Positions 5,677-12,160 of a DNA stretch of 17,817 bases are shown here, piece after piece. Each line of letters starts with the position of its first letter. Position 1 is the stretch's first letter. Under the pieces are notes generated by a model. That model was not told where the DNA came from. It saw nothing but the letters and a program-made list of their open reading frames with translations, and did not search any database. The translations under genes were made by a program, and so were the position numbers. The DNA comes from DATHTC01 sp035456465 (GTDB taxonomy: Bacteria; Actinomycetota; Thermoleophilia; Gaiellales; Gaiellaceae), in contig DATIDD010000052.1 of assembly GCA_035456465.1 (NCBI GenBank), positions 1 through 17,817 of the forward strand, given 5' to 3'.

Positions 5677-6695
5677 GCGAGGCCGCGGTCGGCGAACTTC
5701 TGCTGGACCACGGCCGCGGTGGCCGGGCCGTACAGGTCGTGCGCGACCTCGATCGTCGCGGCGGCGGCCGACGGCATCGTCGGGCTCGTGCCGTAGTGGA
5801 ACCCGGCCTCGAGGATGATCCGGTCGGCCACGACCGGCCCGAGCGCCGTGCGGATCTCCCAGAGCGCCTGTGACCAGATCTGGCCGGTGCGGTGGATCCG
5901 CGTCAGGTCGACGTCCGCCGGATAGTGCAGGTTCGCGTCCAGCCGGCGCAGGCAGTGCGGCGCCGTCGGGTCGTACGAGACGGAGTCCCAGTCGGCGATG
6001 CAGGCGGGATCCGGTGTCGGGGCGACGTGCGCCGAGACGGTGCCGGCGAGGTAGTCGGCGAACCCCTCGCCGAGCGCGCCGGACTCGGCCGTCAGGCCGA
6101 AGCCGAACGGTGTCTGCTGCGAGTCCTGGACCGCGTGGCCGTACTCGTGGAGGATCACCTCGGCGTCCTCGGCGTCGTCGACGCCGCCCTTGCCGAAGCG
6201 CAGGATGTCGTGCTTGTCCCACGAGTAGGAGTTGTCCTGCCCCCACTGGTTGATGCGGATGTCCTGCGGCTCGGCGTTGATCGCGCGGAGCTCGGAGCCG
6301 AAGCCGAGGCTCTGCAGGTACAGCTGCGCCTGCGTGACCCAGTAGTACGCCATCACCTGCTCGAAGCGATCGTCGTCGCGTCGGTAGCGGAACGTGTTGG
6401 TGGGCGAGTAGGCCGAGACGCCGGTCTCGGCGCGGATGCACGCCCAATCGCCGCACAGGCGCCCGCTGCCGTCCAGGTTGGTCAGCGTCACGTCGTGGTA
6501 GGCGGGCGCGAGCGCCGCGTAGTCGGCGTCCTTCTGGTCGGTCAGCGACTGGTCCTGGAGCTCCGCCACCGGGTTGGGCAGGAACACGGTGCCGACGCCG
6601 GTGCTGGAGCCGTTCGGCGGCTTGGCGGCGAGCGCTCCGGCGACCACCACGGTCGAGAGCGCGGCCGCGGCCGCGAGGATGAGGGTACGACGCAC
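5673..6695 (-). CDS. Secreted gluzincin-type zinc metallopeptidase (M4/M36-like)
   Basis: This is a 340-residue exported zinc peptidase. A signal peptide (about 1-23, hydrophobic core with ALAA before KPPNG) leads to the mature enzyme. The zinc site is HEYGH (183-187, His183, Glu184, His187), followed by SGALGEGFADYLAG, where Glu210 would be the third zinc ligand. This is the gluzincin layout of thermolysin (M4) and fungalysin (M36). Cys81/Cys86 and a later Cys pair may form disulfides. The start is GTG 6693-6695, seven bases after a GGAGGT Shine-Dalgarno (6703-6708). It diverges from pdxT with a 104-base gap and converges on the membrane-protein gene. Exact peptidase family and substrate are unresolved. 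Absence of an obvious prodomain makes it shorter than typical M4 precursors. Confidence 0.85.
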   Translation of the reverse strand: MRRTLILAAAAALSTVVVAGALAAKPPNGSSTGVGTVFLPNPVAELQDQSLTDQKDADYAALAPAYHDVTLTNLDGSGRLCGDWACIRAETGVSAYSPTNTFRYRRDDDRFEQVMAYYWVTQAQLYLQSLGFGSELRAINAEPQDIRINQWGQDNSYSWDKHDILRFGKGGVDDAEDAEVILHEYGHAVQDSQQTPFGFGLTAESGALGEGFADYLAGTVSAHVAPTPDPACIADWDSVSYDPTAPHCLRRLDANLHYPADVDLTRIHRTGQIWSQALWEIRTALGPVVADRIILEAGFHYGTSPTMPSAAAATIEVAHDLYGPATAAVVQQKFADRGLA

Positions 6696-6787
6696 GTGAA
6701 AGACCTCCCCTGTCCGTCGGTTCCGTGCGATGCGTGCGGGTGCGCAGGGTACACCTCGGATCGAGGAACGTCTATCCGGCCTCGCTC

Positions 6788-6793
6788 TACACT
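6788..6793 (+). promoter_or_regulatory. -10 element TACACT of pdxT
   Basis: TACACT ends six bases before the pdxT ATG, with no Shine-Dalgarno between. The hexamer and spacing are identical to those before rel (15560-15565). Confidence 0.6.
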
Positions 6794-6799
6794 GGCCGC

Positions 6800-7354
6800 A
6801 TGACCGTCGGCGTCCTCGCGCTGCAGGGCAACTTCCGCGAGCACGCGGCGATGCTGCGTGCGCTCGGAGCCGACGTCGTCGAGGTGCGCAAGCCCGAGCA
6901 GCTCGCCGGGCTCGACGGCCTCGTCGTCCCCGGCGGCGAGTCCACCGCGATCATGCGGCTCGCGCGGCTCTACGGGATCGACGACGCCCTGCGACGCTAC
7001 GACGGGGCGGTTCTCGGCACGTGCGCGGGGATGATCCTGCTCGACCGCGAGCATCTCGGGCTCGTCGACATGGTGGTCGAGCGCAACGCCTACGGCCGCC
7101 AGGTCGCGAGCTTCGAGGCTCCGCTCGCGCTGGCCGGCGAGGAGGACCCGCTGCCCGGCGTGTTCATCCGCGCGCCGCGCGTGCGCGACGTCGGCCCGGA
7201 CGTGGAGGTCCTCGCGGAGCACGAGGGCGAGCCGGTGCTGCTGCGCGACGGCCGGTTCCTCGTCGCGTCGTTCCACCCTGAGCTGACGGACGACACCCGG
7301 GTGCACGCGCGCTTCCTGGAGCTCGTCGAGGAGGAGCGTCATGTCAGGGCATAG
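6800..7354 (+). CDS. pdxT: Pyridoxal 5'-phosphate synthase glutaminase subunit PdxT
   Basis: PdxT is the class I glutamine amidotransferase that hydrolyses glutamine and passes ammonia to PdxS. The 184-residue protein begins MTVGVLALQGNFREH. It has the PGGES motif near residue 50, the nucleophile Cys in LGTCAGMIL (about residue 75), and the His-Glu pair in SFHPELT near residue 158. The frame is open upstream, but the family begins at this Met and TACACT lies six bases before it, pointing to a leaderless message. The gene overlaps yebC by 14 bases, so the two are co-transcribed and probably translationally coupled. With pdxS nearby the window carries a complete DXP-independent vitamin B6 pathway. 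Confidence 0.97.
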   Translation: MTVGVLALQGNFREHAAMLRALGADVVEVRKPEQLAGLDGLVVPGGESTAIMRLARLYGIDDALRRYDGAVLGTCAGMILLDREHLGLVDMVVERNAYGRQVASFEAPLALAGEEDPLPGVFIRAPRVRDVGPDVEVLAEHEGEPVLLRDGRFLVASFHPELTDDTRVHARFLELVEEERHVRA

Positions 7355-8093
7355 CAAGTGGTCCTCGATCAAGCACAAGAAGGGCGCGGCCGACGCGAAG
7401 CGCGGCAAGCTCTTCTCGAAGCTGTCGCGCGCGATCATCGTCGCGGCGCGCGAGGGCGGGCCCGATCCTGCGGCCAACCTCGCGCTGCAGAACGCGATCG
7501 AGAAGGCGCGCTCCTACTCGATGCCGAAGGACAACATCGAGCGCGCGATCGCGAAGGGCGCCGGCACCGGGGACGACGGCTCCGTGTACGAGACGATCGT
7601 GTACGAGGGCTACGCACCCGGCGGCGTGGCCGTCCTGGTCGAGGCCCTCTCGGACAACCGCAACCGCACGGCCTCCGACGTGCGGCACCTGTTCGCGAAG
7701 CACGACGGCAACCTCGGCACCTCGGGCGCCGTCGCGTGGCTGTTCGAGCGGCGCGGGGTCGTGCTCGTCGCCGGCGAGCTCGACGAGGACGAGGTGCTGC
7801 TGGCCGCGGCCGAGGGCGGCGCGGAGGACATCGCGCAGGACGGCTCCTCGTGGCAGGTGCTCTCGGCGCCGGAGGACCTCCGGTCGGTGCGGGCGGCGCT
7901 CGAGGAGGCCGGCATCCCCGTCGAGTCGGCCGAGATCACGATGCTCCCGAAGACGACCGTGGACGTCGAGGACGAGTCCACGGCGAAGAAGATCCTGCGC
8001 CTCGTGGACGCGCTCGACGACAACGACGACGTGCAGGAGGTGTACGCGAACTTCGACATCCCCGAGGGGGTCCTGGAGGCCGTCGCCTCGTAG
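7341..8093 (+). CDS. yebC: YebC/PmpR (TACO1) family protein
   Basis: This 250-residue protein belongs to the YebC family, long annotated as transcriptional regulators and more recently linked to translation, including relief of stalling at polyproline. The N-terminal signature MSGHSKWSSIKHKKGAADAKRGK is fully conserved, followed by MPKDNIERAI and YEGYAPGGVA, and the length is normal. The ATG at 7341 overlaps the end of pdxT by 14 bases and has a purine-rich AGGAGGAG (7329-7336) upstream, so translation is Shine-Dalgarno driven within the operon. It lies directly upstream of ruvC, a common bacterial arrangement. The 192-base gap that follows is occupied by an inverted-repeat element. Confidence 0.97.
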   Translation: MSGHSKWSSIKHKKGAADAKRGKLFSKLSRAIIVAAREGGPDPAANLALQNAIEKARSYSMPKDNIERAIAKGAGTGDDGSVYETIVYEGYAPGGVAVLVEALSDNRNRTASDVRHLFAKHDGNLGTSGAVAWLFERRGVVLVAGELDEDEVLLAAAEGGAEDIAQDGSSWQVLSAPEDLRSVRAALEEAGIPVESAEITMLPKTTVDVEDESTAKKILRLVDALDDNDDVQEVYANFDIPEGVLEAVAS

Positions 8094-8251
8094 CGTGGGG
8101 GAACCCCGTGGTCATGGCCACGATGTTCTTCGTCCCATGACGTAAGGGTTGCCGCCGGAGGCCGGCTTTGCCGGCCGGGAGGCGCAGCACGAGACCTCCT
8201 ACGCCGCGCGAAGAAGGAGGGGGCCATGGGGGAACCACGGGTTCCCCCATG
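8094..8251. repeat. 158-bp inverted-repeat element (REP/MITE-like)
   Basis: The yebC-ruvC gap is bounded by imperfect inverted repeats. The left end (8094-8111) reads CGTGGGGGAACCCCGTGG, and the right end (8235-8251), reverse-complemented, reads CATGGGGGAACCCGTGG: one substitution and one extra C over 18 bases. The right end is also a self-contained hairpin (8225-8251). Inside are a 7-bp GGCCGGC/GCCGGCC hairpin (8160-8176) and a CCTCCT/AGGAGG pair (8195-8200/8215-8220). The right-hand module recurs at 17775-17817. A non-autonomous mobile or REP-like element is my inference; no coding sequence is supported inside. Confidence 0.6.
8225..8251 (+). terminator. Perfect 12-bp hairpin with 3-base loop in front of ruvC
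   Basis: CATGGGGGAACC (8225-8236) pairs perfectly with GGTTCCCCCATG (8240-8251) around ACG. It follows the 15-base module GAAGAAGGAGGGGGC (8210-8224). It could terminate or attenuate yebC transcripts just before the ruvC promoter, or simply be a repeat end; there is no U-tract. Confidence 0.5.
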
Positions 8252-8273
8252 CCGAAACGTCCGGGGCCGCGCC

Positions 8274-8279
8274 TACCCT
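8274..8279 (+). promoter_or_regulatory. -10 element TACCCT of ruvC
   Basis: TACCCT ends six bases before the ruvC GTG at 8286, with no Shine-Dalgarno in the gap. It supports GTG 8286 as the start and a leaderless transcript independent of yebC. Confidence 0.55.
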
Positions 8280-8285
8280 CTCCGC

Positions 8286-8774
8286 GTGAAGGTTCTCGGC
8301 ATCGACCCCGGGACGGCAGCGTGCGGGTACGGCATCGTCCACGAAAGCGGCGGCCGCCTCAGGCGGGTGGACCACGGGTGCTGGCGGACGTCCGCCGGCG
8401 AGCGGCCGGAGGTGCGCCTGAGGACGATCTACGACGGCGTCACCGCCCTCATCGCGGCGCACGCGCCGGATGCGGTCGCGCTGGAGGAGTCGTTCGTCGG
8501 CGCCGACGCCCGCACCGCGCTCTCCGTCGGGCAGGCGCGCGGCGCGGTGCTCGTCGCGGCCGCCGGCGCCGGGCTCGACTGCGCCGAGTACGCGCCGGCG
8601 CGCGTGAAGCAGTCGGTCTGCGGCTACGGGCGCGCCGACAAGCGCCAGGTGGGGTTGATGGTGAAGACGATCCTGTCGCTCGAGACGATCCCGGCGCCGG
8701 ACCACGCAGCCGACGCGCTCGCGGTCGCGATCTGCCACGCGCTCGCCCCGCCGCTGCTCCGCGCTGCGGGCTAG
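8286..8774 (+). CDS. ruvC: Crossover junction endodeoxyribonuclease RuvC
   Basis: RuvC is the Holliday-junction resolvase that makes paired nicks during recombinational repair. The 162-residue protein starts VKVLGIDPGT with catalytic Asp7, followed by the LEESF acidic site (Glu67/Glu68) and PDHAADALAVA, containing Asp139 and Asp143, the expected RNase H-like set. GTG 8286 is preferred because family members begin at this point and TACCCT lies six bases upstream. An in-frame ATG at 8226, with AAGGAGG before it, would add 20 residues, but it lies inside the repeat hairpin and gives an unrelated Pro/Arg-rich extension. The gap to the methyltransferase gene is 49 bases. Confidence 0.96.
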   Translation: MKVLGIDPGTAACGYGIVHESGGRLRRVDHGCWRTSAGERPEVRLRTIYDGVTALIAAHAPDAVALEESFVGADARTALSVGQARGAVLVAAAGAGLDCAEYAPARVKQSVCGYGRADKRQVGLMVKTILSLETIPAPDHAADALAVAICHALAPPLLRAAG

Positions 8775-8788
8775 CGACGGGCGTGCCG

Positions 8789-8794
8789 TAGACT
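8789..8794 (+). promoter_or_regulatory. -10-like TAGACT upstream of the methyltransferase
   Basis: TAGACT ends ten bases before an ATG at 8805 and 29 bases before the methyltransferase GTG at 8824. A transcript from here would either be leaderless for the short ORF at 8805 or carry a short leader containing GGTGAT (8813-8818) as ribosome binding site for the methyltransferase. Confidence 0.4.
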
Positions 8795-8823
8795 GCGCGG
8801 CGTCATGACGTCGGTGATGGCCC

Positions 8824-9606
8824 GTGTCCTCCGTCCGAGACCGCGCGCACGCGCGGCCCGGCGGACGGCATCTCCTTCGTAGCGGGCGGTTCGCCGAGCT
8901 GATCGTCGCCGACGCCGGCGTCGAGCCCGGCGACCTCGTCGTCGACGTCGGCGCGGGATCGGGGATGCTCACGCGGGCGCTCCTGCATGCGGGCGCACGT
9001 GTCGTGGCCGTCGAGCAGGACCGCGATCTCGCCGCGCGGCTGCAGCGGGCGTGCGCGGCCGCGGACGTCGTCCGTGGCGACGCGCGGCAGACGCCGTGGC
9101 CGGACGAGCCGTTCCGCGTCGTCGCGAACCTGCCCTTCGCGCACACGACGGAGATCTGCCGGAGCCTGCTCCGGCCGTCGGTCCCGCTGCTCGGCGCCGA
9201 CCTCGTCGTCGAGTGGGGCTTCGCGGCGAAGCGGACGAGGGTCTGGCCGAGCACGATGCTCGGCGTCCTCTGGGGCGCGTGGTTCGAGCTCACGCTCGTC
9301 CGTCGCGTCGCACCGGCGTCGTTCGCGCCGCCGCCGTCGGTCGTGGCCGCGGTGCTGAGGGCCACGCGCCGCGAGGCGGCGCTCGTCGCCGGCCGGGACG
9401 CCGGCGACTACGCCCGCTTCCTCGCCCGCGCCTTCCGCTCCGCCCGGCTGCCGCCCGGGGCCGCCGCCAGGGCCGCCGAGCTCGGCTTCGACCGCCGTGC
9501 CGCGCCGCGCGACCTCGACGCCCGCCAGTGGGCCGCGGTCTGGGAGGAGTCGTCCGCCCGTACCCGTACCGTGCACGCGATGACCCGTCGCGGGAGAACG
9601 CGATGA
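8824..9606 (+). CDS. rRNA adenine N6-methyltransferase, Erm/KsgA family
   Basis: This 260-residue protein is an S-adenosylmethionine-dependent rRNA adenine methyltransferase. It has the SAM-binding motif VVDVGAGSGMLT (39-50), an acidic site near AVEQD (62-66), and the catalytic NLPF motif (102-105). The KsgA-style GQNFL is replaced by GRHLLRS near residue 14. The segments VEWGFAAKR, WFELTLVRRVAPASF and PPPSVVAAVL look closer to actinobacterial Erm enzymes (23S rRNA A2058) than to KsgA (16S dimethyl-A), but this is judged by eye. The GTG start is chosen because it just precedes the conserved N-terminal block and has GGTGAT five bases upstream. The gene overlaps ruvA by ATGA, so it belongs to the ruv operon. 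Erm-type activity would imply intrinsic macrolide-lincosamide resistance. Confidence 0.85.
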   Translation: MSSVRDRAHARPGGRHLLRSGRFAELIVADAGVEPGDLVVDVGAGSGMLTRALLHAGARVVAVEQDRDLAARLQRACAAADVVRGDARQTPWPDEPFRVVANLPFAHTTEICRSLLRPSVPLLGADLVVEWGFAAKRTRVWPSTMLGVLWGAWFELTLVRRVAPASFAPPPSVVAAVLRATRREAALVAGRDAGDYARFLARAFRSARLPPGAAARAAELGFDRRAAPRDLDARQWAAVWEESSARTRTVHAMTRRGRTR

Positions 9607-10157
9607 TCGCGCGCCTCCGCGGCCGTCCGGTGGCGCGCACCCCCGAAGGCCTCGTCCTCGACGTCGGCGGCGTCGGCTACCTCGTCCATGCGACGCCGGC
9701 CGCGATGCGGCACGACGGCGACGAGCTGACCGTCCACACGTACCTGCACGTGCGGGAGGACGCGCTCCAGCTGTACGGCTTCGCGGACGCCGCCGAGCGC
9801 GAGCTGTTCGTCCAGCTCCTGTCCGTGAACGGCGTGGGGCCGAAGGTCGCGCTCGCGGTCGTGTCGGGGTCTCCGACCGCCGACCTGCGGCGCGCGATCG
9901 TGCTGGAGGACGCCGCGCGCTTCCAGGCGATCCCCGGGATCGGCAAGAAGACGGCGGAGCGCATCGTGCTGGAGCTGAAGGAGAAGCTGGGCCCCGTCGG
10001 CCCCGCGCCGGAGGTCGCGGGCCACGAGCTGACGGCGCGAGACGCGCTCGTGGAGCTCGGCTACAGCGTTCCCGACGCCGAGCGCGCGCTCGCCGAGGTC
10101 GACGCCGACCTGCCCGTCGAAGAGCGCGTCCGCCTGGCGCTGCGGAAGGCGGCATGA
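9603..10157 (+). CDS. ruvA: Holliday junction DNA helicase subunit RuvA
   Basis: RuvA binds the four-way junction as a tetramer and loads RuvB. The 184-residue protein starts MIARLRGRPVAR, with an N-terminal OB-fold containing VGGVGYLVHA (21-30). Two helix-hairpin-helix motifs follow, LLSVNGVGPKVA (72-83) and FQAIPGIGKKTAERI (107-121). The short C-terminal domain III (from about residue 140) contacts RuvB. The ATG overlaps the methyltransferase stop (ATGA, 9603-9606), and GGGAG lies seven bases upstream. It overlaps ruvB by another ATGA, so translation of the three genes is probably coupled. Confidence 0.97.
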   Translation: MIARLRGRPVARTPEGLVLDVGGVGYLVHATPAAMRHDGDELTVHTYLHVREDALQLYGFADAAERELFVQLLSVNGVGPKVALAVVSGSPTADLRRAIVLEDAARFQAIPGIGKKTAERIVLELKEKLGPVGPAPEVAGHELTARDALVELGYSVPDAERALAEVDADLPVEERVRLALRKAA

Positions 10158-11173
10158 CCGAGAGCCTGCTGCTCCCCGTCGCGCGCGAAGGGGACGACGA
10201 GCTCGACCGTTCGCTCCGCCCGCAGTCGCTCGCCGACTTCGTCGGCCAGGAGCGGGTCAAGGCGCAGCTCGCGATCGCGCTCGAGGCGGCGAAGGCGCGC
10301 GGCGAGGCGCTCGACCACGTCCTCCTCGTCGGCCCGCCGGGGCTCGGCAAGACGACGCTCGCGCAGATCGTCCGGCACGAGCTCGCCGTCGGCATCCGCA
10401 CGGTGGCCGGTCCCGCGCTCGAGCGGAAGGCCGACATGGCCGCGATCCTCACGAGCCTCGAGGCCCGCGACGTCCTCTTCGTCGACGAGATCCACCGCGT
10501 CAACCGCGCGATCGAGGAGATCCTCTACCCGGCGCTCGAGGACTTCCGCATGGACATCGTCGTCGGCCAGGGACCGGGCGCGCGCACGCTCAGCCTCGAC
10601 CTGCAGTCGTTCACGCTCGTCGGGGCGACGACGCGAACGGGCCTGCTGACGACGCCGCTTCGCGATCGCTTCGGGATGACGTTCCGCCTCGACCTCTACG
10701 ACGCCGCCGAGCTCGGGCTCATCGTCCGCCGCTCCGCGCGCATCCTCGGGGTGCCGGTGGCGGACGAGGCCGCCGAGGAGATCGCCCGTCGCTCGCGGGG
10801 CACGCCGAGGATCGCGAACCGGATCCTCCGGCGCGTCCGCGACGTCGCGGAGGTGCGGCACGCCGGCACGATCACGACCGACGTCGCGCGCGAGGCCCTC
10901 GCGCTGCTCGAGGTCGACGGCCTGGGTCTCGAGCGGACCGACCGCGAGCTCCTGCGCGCCGTCGTCGAGCGGTTCGACGGGGGCCCGGTCGGCCTCTCGA
11001 CGCTGGCCGTCGCGCTCGGGGAGGAGCCGGACACGATCGAGGACGTCTACGAGCCCTACCTGCTCCAGCTCGGCTTCCTCCAGCGGACGCCGCGCGGGCG
11101 AGTCGTGACGCGGGCGGGGCGCGCCCACGTCGGCCCGACGACGGCCGCAGGGGACGCGAGGCTGTTCGAGTGA
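10154..11173 (+). CDS. ruvB: Holliday junction branch migration ATPase RuvB
   Basis: RuvB is the hexameric AAA+ motor that drives branch migration with RuvA. The 339-residue protein has Walker A GPPGLGKTT (60-68), Walker B LFVDEIHR (108-115), the sensor stretch GATTR (157-161) and the arginine finger in LRDRFG (Arg170). The C-terminal winged-helix domain, including EPYLLQLGFLQRTPRGR, is intact. The start ATG at 10154 overlaps the ruvA stop by ATGA. The stop overlaps the next ORF by GTGA. In many Actinobacteria ruvB is followed by yajC-secD-secF; here it is not. Confidence 0.98.
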   Translation: MTESLLLPVAREGDDELDRSLRPQSLADFVGQERVKAQLAIALEAAKARGEALDHVLLVGPPGLGKTTLAQIVRHELAVGIRTVAGPALERKADMAAILTSLEARDVLFVDEIHRVNRAIEEILYPALEDFRMDIVVGQGPGARTLSLDLQSFTLVGATTRTGLLTTPLRDRFGMTFRLDLYDAAELGLIVRRSARILGVPVADEAAEEIARRSRGTPRIANRILRRVRDVAEVRHAGTITTDVAREALALLEVDGLGLERTDRELLRAVVERFDGGPVGLSTLAVALGEEPDTIEDVYEPYLLQLGFLQRTPRGRVVTRAGRAHVGPTTAAGDARLFE

Positions 11174-11499
11174 CGAGCGGGCTGTGGCTGCCCGGGATGA
11201 CGGGCCCGGTCGACGAGTTCGTGACGCGGATCCATCGCGCCATCGAGCGGTTCGCCGGCGAGGCGCACGTGGAGCGGGCGTGGGTGCAGGTCGAGCTCGT
11301 GGACGGCGTGCGCTACACGCTCGACGAGGTGCATCCCGAGCCGGGGTTCGGCTTCGTGACGCTCGTGCCGCATCGCGACCCCTCGGACGACGACATCCCG
11401 GAGCGGGTGATCGTCCCGCTGGGGATGATCAAGCGGATCGAGCTGGGTCGGGCAGAGGAGCAGCGGTCGCGGTTCGGCTTCGCCGTCCCCGCCGGATGA
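11170..11499 (+). CDS. Unknown protein coupled to ruvB, 109 aa
   Basis: I do not recognise a family. The GTG start overlaps the ruvB stop by GTGA, indicating translational coupling; an in-frame ATG lies at codon 10 (11197). The first half (VDEFVTRIHRAIERF) looks helical and amphipathic. The middle (HVERAWVQVELVDGVRYTLDEVHPEPGFGFVTLVPH) alternates like beta strands. IVPLGMIKRIEL near residue 83 precedes a charged tail. There is no signal peptide or membrane segment, so a small cytoplasmic alpha/beta protein is expected. Its last 71 bases are overlapped by the convergent membrane-protein gene. Position suggests a role near recombination or simply shared transcription; neither can be shown here. 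Confidence 0.75.
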   Translation: MTSGLWLPGMTGPVDEFVTRIHRAIERFAGEAHVERAWVQVELVDGVRYTLDEVHPEPGFGFVTLVPHRDPSDDDIPERVIVPLGMIKRIELGRAEEQRSRFGFAVPAG

Positions 11500-12160
11500 G
11501 CGTCAGGGCGAGGGGCGCGAGCGCGAGCGCCGCGACGTCGAAGAAGACGTAGCCGGAGGCGATCCCGCTCGGCGGGTTGCCCTGGGTGATCGAGGTGCCG
11601 GGCGCGACCTCCGCCCAGCGCCAGGTGCCGAGCGCGGTCCCGTAGAGCTCGAGCGCGGCGACCATGACGAAGACGCCGGCGTAGGTGGCGGGCGCGCGGC
11701 CGCGGAGCAGGAAGAGGGCGAGCAGGAACGCACCGAGCAGCCCGCCCACGTCCTCCCGCGGCAGCACGGTGACGCCGGCGAGCCCCCAGGACAGGACGGC
11801 CGCGAGCGCGAGCCCGACGAGCAGCCGCTCGCGGCCGGCGGCGAGCGTGGCGAGCGCGACGCCGCCGAGGTAGACGAGCCCGTGCGCCGGCGGCACGAAC
11901 GCCGGCAGGTTCTCGAGCCGGTACGTGTAGAGCCCCCAGAGGATCGAGCCGACGAGCTCGCCGCCGGTGGCGACGACGACCACGACGAGCGTCTGGGCGC
12001 GGAGCTCCGGCGAGACCGCGCGCAGCGCGACCATCAGGGCCAGCGCCGTGACGAGGCCCAGCAGGACCTGTCCCCGGAGCGAGACGAGCTGGTCGAGCGC
12101 GAGCAGCACGCCGAGGAAGGCGGCGATGCCGCCGCACGCGAGCGCGGCGCGCGCCCTCAC
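11429..12160 (-). CDS. Polytopic membrane protein of unknown function
   Basis: This is a 243-residue integral membrane protein with roughly eight hydrophobic helices. Loops carry the motifs LWGLYTYRLENLPAFVPPAHG and YGTALGTWRWAEVAPG, then TQGNPPSGIASGYVFFD. The His, Glu, Trp and Asn residues in loops suggest a functional site rather than a simple anchor, but I cannot name the family. The start GTG 12158-12160 overlaps the stop of the upstream gene (GTGA), which decides it; the frame is open further upstream but only as a shadow of that gene. The basic C-terminal tail (RRGRRSRTAT) should be cytoplasmic. The 3' end overlaps the ruv-operon ORF by 71 bases in the opposite direction. Confidence 0.8.
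   Translation of the reverse strand: MRARAALACGGIAAFLGVLLALDQLVSLRGQVLLGLVTALALMVALRAVSPELRAQTLVVVVVATGGELVGSILWGLYTYRLENLPAFVPPAHGLVYLGGVALATLAAGRERLLVGLALAAVLSWGLAGVTVLPREDVGGLLGAFLLALFLLRGRAPATYAGVFVMVAALELYGTALGTWRWAEVAPGTSITQGNPPSGIASGYVFFDVAALALAPLALTLIRRGRRSRTATAAPLPDPARSA

Noticed and set aside
3490..6456. A 988-codon minus-strand frame opposite the protease tail and pdxS, running into the metallopeptidase region
   Set aside because: It crosses several real genes and contains an antisense image of the 15-bp repeat. No family motif was seen, so it is a shadow.
8226..8285. ATG 8226 as the ruvC start
   Set aside because: It lies in the repeat hairpin and adds 20 residues unlike the family; GTG 8286 has the conserved VKVLGIDPG start and a -10 at the common spacing. 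It is kept only as a possible secondary start.
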